From IMG/VR virus record IMGVR_UViG_3300032238_000645, positions 1 to 21,302 of that record: a stretch of DNA of 21,302 bases, one strand, 5' to 3'. The position numbers and the translations under genes are program-made. The notes under the pieces were generated by a model that was given only the letters and a program-made list of their open reading frames with translations, did no database searches and was not told where the DNA came from. Every line of letters starts with the position of its first letter. The stretch's first letter is position 1. This document shows positions 19,448 to 21,302 of the stretch, piece by piece. This DNA is from a virus.

Positions 19448-19777
19448 ATGACCGACAACAACAAAAGAGAAAAATGTATGAGCACTATCATTAGAGTTAC
19501 TGTTTTGAGTTGGAGTGCTGCATTACTTACTGCTAGTTATGCTGGTCTTCTTGCTAAGATGGATCCTACATTTATTGCAACAGTGTTCACTGCTGCAGCT
19601 GCAACTTTTGGAGTTGATACTCTGAAGAAGGGTGATAAAGATGATGAAGAAAAACCTGTGGCAAGAACCCCAGAACCAGAGTTCGTGATTGAACCAGAAC
19701 CTATTGTAGAACCAGTTGCAGCAACTGAACCTTGCCCAACTTGTGGTGATAATCCAGACTACACAACAAGAGCATAA
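19448..19777 (+). CDS. Small membrane protein, holin candidate
   Basis: This 109-aa protein has two hydrophobic segments, about residues 14-34 (IRVTVLSWSAALLTASYAGLL) and 40-58 (PTFIATVFTAAAATFGVDT), then a charged Pro/Glu-rich tail with a CPTC pair (PCPTCGDN, about 95-102). Two short helices and a charged tail directly after an endolysin fit a class II-like holin that forms membrane holes late in infection. Tail length is greater than usual. ATG 19448 follows AGGA closely; ATG 19478 is an alternative. The holin call is an inference from position and topology. Confidence 0.55.
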   Translation: MTDNNKREKCMSTIIRVTVLSWSAALLTASYAGLLAKMDPTFIATVFTAAAATFGVDTLKKGDKDDEEKPVARTPEPEFVIEPEPIVEPVAATEPCPTCGDNPDYTTRA

Positions 19778-19781
19778 AACA

Positions 19782-19895
19782 ATGGCAAAATCAGCAAACA
19801 AAGGTAAGAAAGGTTCTGCTGGAGGTAAAACTTCAAAGCAGAATCAAGGTAATGCGACTGCAAAGAAAGCAAAGAATGGTGGTAAGAAAAAATGA
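19782..19895 (+). CDS. 37-aa Lys/Gly-rich basic peptide
   Basis: ATG 19782 opens MAKSANKGKKGSAGGKTS... ending NGGKKK. About a third of residues are Lys, with Gly, Ser, Ala and Asn making up most of the rest and no hydrophobic or aromatic residue besides Met. It is certainly disordered and strongly cationic, resembling histone tails. It starts four bases after the preceding stop. It might bind DNA, RNA or anionic wall polymers; function is unknown. Confidence 0.6.
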   Translation: MAKSANKGKKGSAGGKTSKQNQGNATAKKAKNGGKKK

Positions 19896-19901
19896 GGTAT
19901 T

Positions 19902-20102
19902 ATGCCAAGAGAGTGGAATACTCCAAAACGTGAATGTTGGAATGCTCCCATTCATCAAATACTTAAAGCGATAGATAATCACACCCGTCTTCATTTAGAG
20001 ACGGGTGATTTTTGGCATGAACAGCAAGCAAATATATTGAGACAATATCTAAGAGATTTAAAAAGTTTTATTCATAAGCAAGAAGGTGGTTGGAATGAAT
20101 GA
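19902..20102 (+). CDS. Hypothetical protein, 66 aa
   Basis: The gene starts six bases after the basic peptide and encodes a soluble, His/Trp-rich product (MPREWNTPKRECWNAPIHQ..., HLETGDFWHEQQANILRQYL) likely to be mostly helical. No motif is recognised. A 9-bp hairpin followed by ATTTTT lies inside the coding sequence at 19982-20012. The following membrane protein overlaps by eight bases. Function unknown. Confidence 0.7.
   Translation: MPREWNTPKRECWNAPIHQILKAIDNHTRLHLETGDFWHEQQANILRQYLRDLKSFIHKQEGGWNE
19982..20012 (+). terminator. Intragenic terminator-like hairpin
   Basis: CACCCGTCT (19982-19990) and AGACGGGTG (19999-20007) form a perfect 9-bp stem around eight bases, followed by ATTTTT. 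It lies inside the 66-aa gene, so it may be a partial terminator masked by translating ribosomes. Confidence 0.5.
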
Positions 20103-20247
20103 ATTTCCTTGGGGCGTAATGGTAATACTTGGATCAGGTTTAGTATTCACTGCTTGGTGTATTTACTATATACTTCGGTTAGCATATTTGGAAACAAAAG
20201 ATGAAACAAATAGCACTGATTCTATCAGCAACAAGTCTTCTCATTAG
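20095..20247 (+). CDS. 50-aa single-pass membrane protein
   Basis: ATG 20095 overlaps the previous gene by eight bases. The product has one hydrophobic segment (about residues 7-30: GVMVILGSGLVFTAWCIYYILRLA) followed by a polar Ser/Thr/Asn-rich tail. Its last 47 bases overlap the next membrane-protein gene in another frame. Such overlapping small membrane genes next to lysis genes recall spanin pairs, but no lipobox is seen. Ribosome binding site AAGGTGG lies 8-14 bases upstream. Confidence 0.6.
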   Translation: MNEFPWGVMVILGSGLVFTAWCIYYILRLAYLETKDETNSTDSISNKSSH

Positions 20248-20413
20248 TGGTGCTCTTTGTGTAGGTGCCTATCTTACCTACAAGAAAGCAGAAGCAATTC
20301 TGAACAACCCAGAAGATTTTGTGGGTGCTGTTGTAGAGAAGCAAGTCAGTAAAGCATTTGAGAAACTACCGATTCCCAAGATAAATACCGGTAAGTTTCA
20401 ATTACCATTCTAA
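20201..20413 (+). CDS. 70-aa membrane-anchored protein
   Basis: An N-terminal hydrophobic segment (about residues 4-26, IALILSATSLLISGALCVGAYLT) is followed by a helical, charged region (YKKAEAILNNPEDFVGAVVEKQVSKAFEKL) and a short end (PIPKINTGKFQLPF). The hydrophobic end may be an uncleaved anchor; ALC is a poor lipobox. It overlaps the preceding gene by 47 bases and ends in the TAATG shared with the nuclease. An i-spanin-like or other envelope role is possible but unproven. Confidence 0.65.
   Translation: MKQIALILSATSLLISGALCVGAYLTYKKAEAILNNPEDFVGAVVEKQVSKAFEKLPIPKINTGKFQLPF
20380..20387 (+). promoter_or_regulatory. T4-type late promoter motif GATAAATA
   Basis: GATAAATA lies inside the 70-aa gene, 25 bases before the nuclease ATG. 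It resembles the late motif at 591-598 but may be chance. Confidence 0.35.
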
Positions 20414-20835
20414 TGGCTGATAAGGATCCGTATATCTATAGAATTAAACAAATTACAAAAGTTATTGATGGTGATACGATTGATGCTGACATTGATTTGG
20501 GTTTTGATATTTCCCTCACTAAGCGTATTAGACTCGCTGGTGTTGATACTCCTGAATCAAGAACAACAGATGCTAACGAAAAGAAATATGGACTAGAAGC
20601 AAAAGAATGGTTAAAGCATCAATTAGAAGGTGCTACTAATATTATTATTAAAACAGAACTACCTGATAGTACGGAGAAATATGGACGTATTCTTGGCCAT
20701 CTGTTTGTGGGCAGTAATCACTTACACTCTCTCAATGAGAAAATGATTGTTGAAGGTTATGCATGGAGTTATGATGGTGGAACGAAGAAGAAAAACTTTG
20801 CAGAGTTAGATGCTAAGCGTACCAGAAGTTCCTAA
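20413..20835 (+). CDS. Staphylococcal-nuclease-like (thermonuclease) domain protein
   Basis: This 140-aa protein shows the SNase fold signature: KVIDGDTIDA with Asp21, then RIRLAGVDTPES with Arg40, Asp45 and Glu48, and KYGRILG with Arg92. These correspond to D21, R35, D40, E43 and R87 of staphylococcal nuclease, so all catalytic and calcium-site residues are kept. Expected activity is Ca-dependent cleavage of DNA or RNA; there is no signal peptide. The C-terminal helices are short. The gene starts on the A of the previous stop (TAATG) and its end overlaps the next gene by 26 bases. A role in host DNA breakdown is possible; a virion role is an alternative. Confidence 0.85.
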   Translation: MADKDPYIYRIKQITKVIDGDTIDADIDLGFDISLTKRIRLAGVDTPESRTTDANEKKYGLEAKEWLKHQLEGATNIIIKTELPDSTEKYGRILGHLFVGSNHLHSLNEKMIVEGYAWSYDGGTKKKNFAELDAKRTRSS

Positions 20836-21302
20836 TATAAAAACAAATAATATAGAAACACCAAGAGTGGATGTTCCAGTCATTCGTTCATTGGAACCTC
20901 CACCTATTCTGTTACCAATTAATAGAGCACTTCCAAAACCTGTTGTTGATATTCCTGTGGATGGAATTCCTGCATATGAACCCATAGATGCTCCTACTGC
21001 AGAAGAGTTTAGGAAAATGATAACTCCTCAACAGGAACCAAAAAAAGAAGAAGAAGTTCAAGAAAAATCCAGAGCACTTCCAGATACAAAACCATTTATA
21101 CCTCCAATACCAAAAGTTACACAACAAGAAACTCAAACGATTACCCCACCACAAAGTAATCTAGGTGTCCCAGAAATCCAAGTTCCATTTGTCGGAGCAG
21201 TTCCAGTTCCTCCAAAAGAACAGGTTATACTTGCTGGCACCACTGCTACTGCTAGTGTTGCTGCGGCTCTTGTTGGGAAATCTGTGGTGGAATGGATGGT
21301 AG
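20810..21302 (+). CDS. Proline-rich structural-type protein (5' part, cut by window edge)
   Basis: ATG 20810 overlaps the nuclease by 26 bases and the frame remains open to the window end (164 codons). The product begins MLSVPEVPNIKTNN and is dominated by Pro-rich repeats (PPPILLPI, ALPKPVVDIPVDG, KPFIPPIPK, VPFVGAVPVPPKE) with a Lys/Glu-rich patch (EPKKEEEVQEK). Near the edge comes an Ala/Thr/Val-rich, membrane-like stretch (LAGTTATASVAAALVGK). This looks like a virion or tail-associated protein. No catalytic domain appears in the visible part; the window start (1-78) may be the end of a related gene. Confidence 0.75.
   Translation, partial: MLSVPEVPNIKTNNIETPRVDVPVIRSLEPPPILLPINRALPKPVVDIPVDGIPAYEPIDAPTAEEFRKMITPQQEPKKEEEVQEKSRALPDTKPFIPPIPKVTQQETQTITPPQSNLGVPEIQVPFVGAVPVPPKEQVILAGTTATASVAAALVGKSVVEWMV

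Noticed and set aside
1-21302. CRISPR array, insertion sequence or integrase attachment site
   Set aside because: No regularly spaced repeats, transposase or integrase gene, or terminal inverted repeats were found.

Overview
This window reads as an accessory region of a T4-like marine cyanophage (a myovirus of Synechococcus or Prochlorococcus). The evidence is AT-rich DNA with every recognisable gene on the + strand, dense ATGA/TAATG gene overlaps, a phage tRNA cluster, two high-light-inducible (Hli) genes, a phage GH24 lysozyme, a predicted tail lysozyme, T4-type late promoter motifs (TATAAATA) and near-consensus sigma70-type promoters with 17-bp spacers. There is no rRNA, insertion sequence or CRISPR array.

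Layout. (1) 1-1189: a tail-lysozyme-domain protein, possibly overlapping the end of an upstream gene, and two small unassigned genes. (2) 1204-3836: seven tRNAs (Arg-TCT, Gly-TCC, Asn-GTT, Val-TAC, Ser-TGA, Pro-TGG, Ile-TAT) interleaved with small genes: a Dps-family ferritin-like protein, a zinc-ribbon protein, a small membrane protein, an orphan Phd/YefM antitoxin and several unknowns. (3) 3837-4101: a 205-nt gene-free stretch with many possible stems, ending in a strong terminator whose loop carries the -35 box of the next promoter. (4) 4102-15753: a tight 12-gene carbohydrate operon: GDP-mannose 3,5-epimerase, NAD synthase, methyltransferase, UDP-sugar dehydrogenase, two GT11-type transferases, several GT-A-like transferases, a sulfotransferase-GT11 fusion, a GT15 (Kre2/Mnt1-type) transferase and a GT25 transferase. 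(5) 15765-18039: an SLH-domain porin with a structured leader, then a compact hli operon (Hli, 28-aa membrane peptide, Hli, 47-aa protein) closed by a terminator. (6) 18039-21302: a late-type lysis and structural block with a C39-like peptidase and a GH24 lysozyme sharing one N-terminal domain, a holin candidate, a Lys/Gly-rich peptide, two overlapping small membrane proteins, an SNase-type nuclease and the start of a proline-rich protein cut by the window edge.

How it may work together. The operon makes or consumes NAD, GDP-L-galactose-type sugars and uronic acid nucleotides, and has transferases that could assemble a branched, methylated and sulfated glycan. I see no flippase, polymerase, ABC exporter or lipid-linked initiating transferase and no obvious membrane segment in these enzymes. 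That fits cytoplasmic glycosylation of virion proteins, or modification of a host glycan precursor, better than free polysaccharide export; this is inference. The porin, Hli proteins, Dps, antitoxin and tRNAs look like host-takeover genes. The most distinctive regulatory feature is a terminator hairpin with a promoter -35 box inside it, seen at two operon boundaries.
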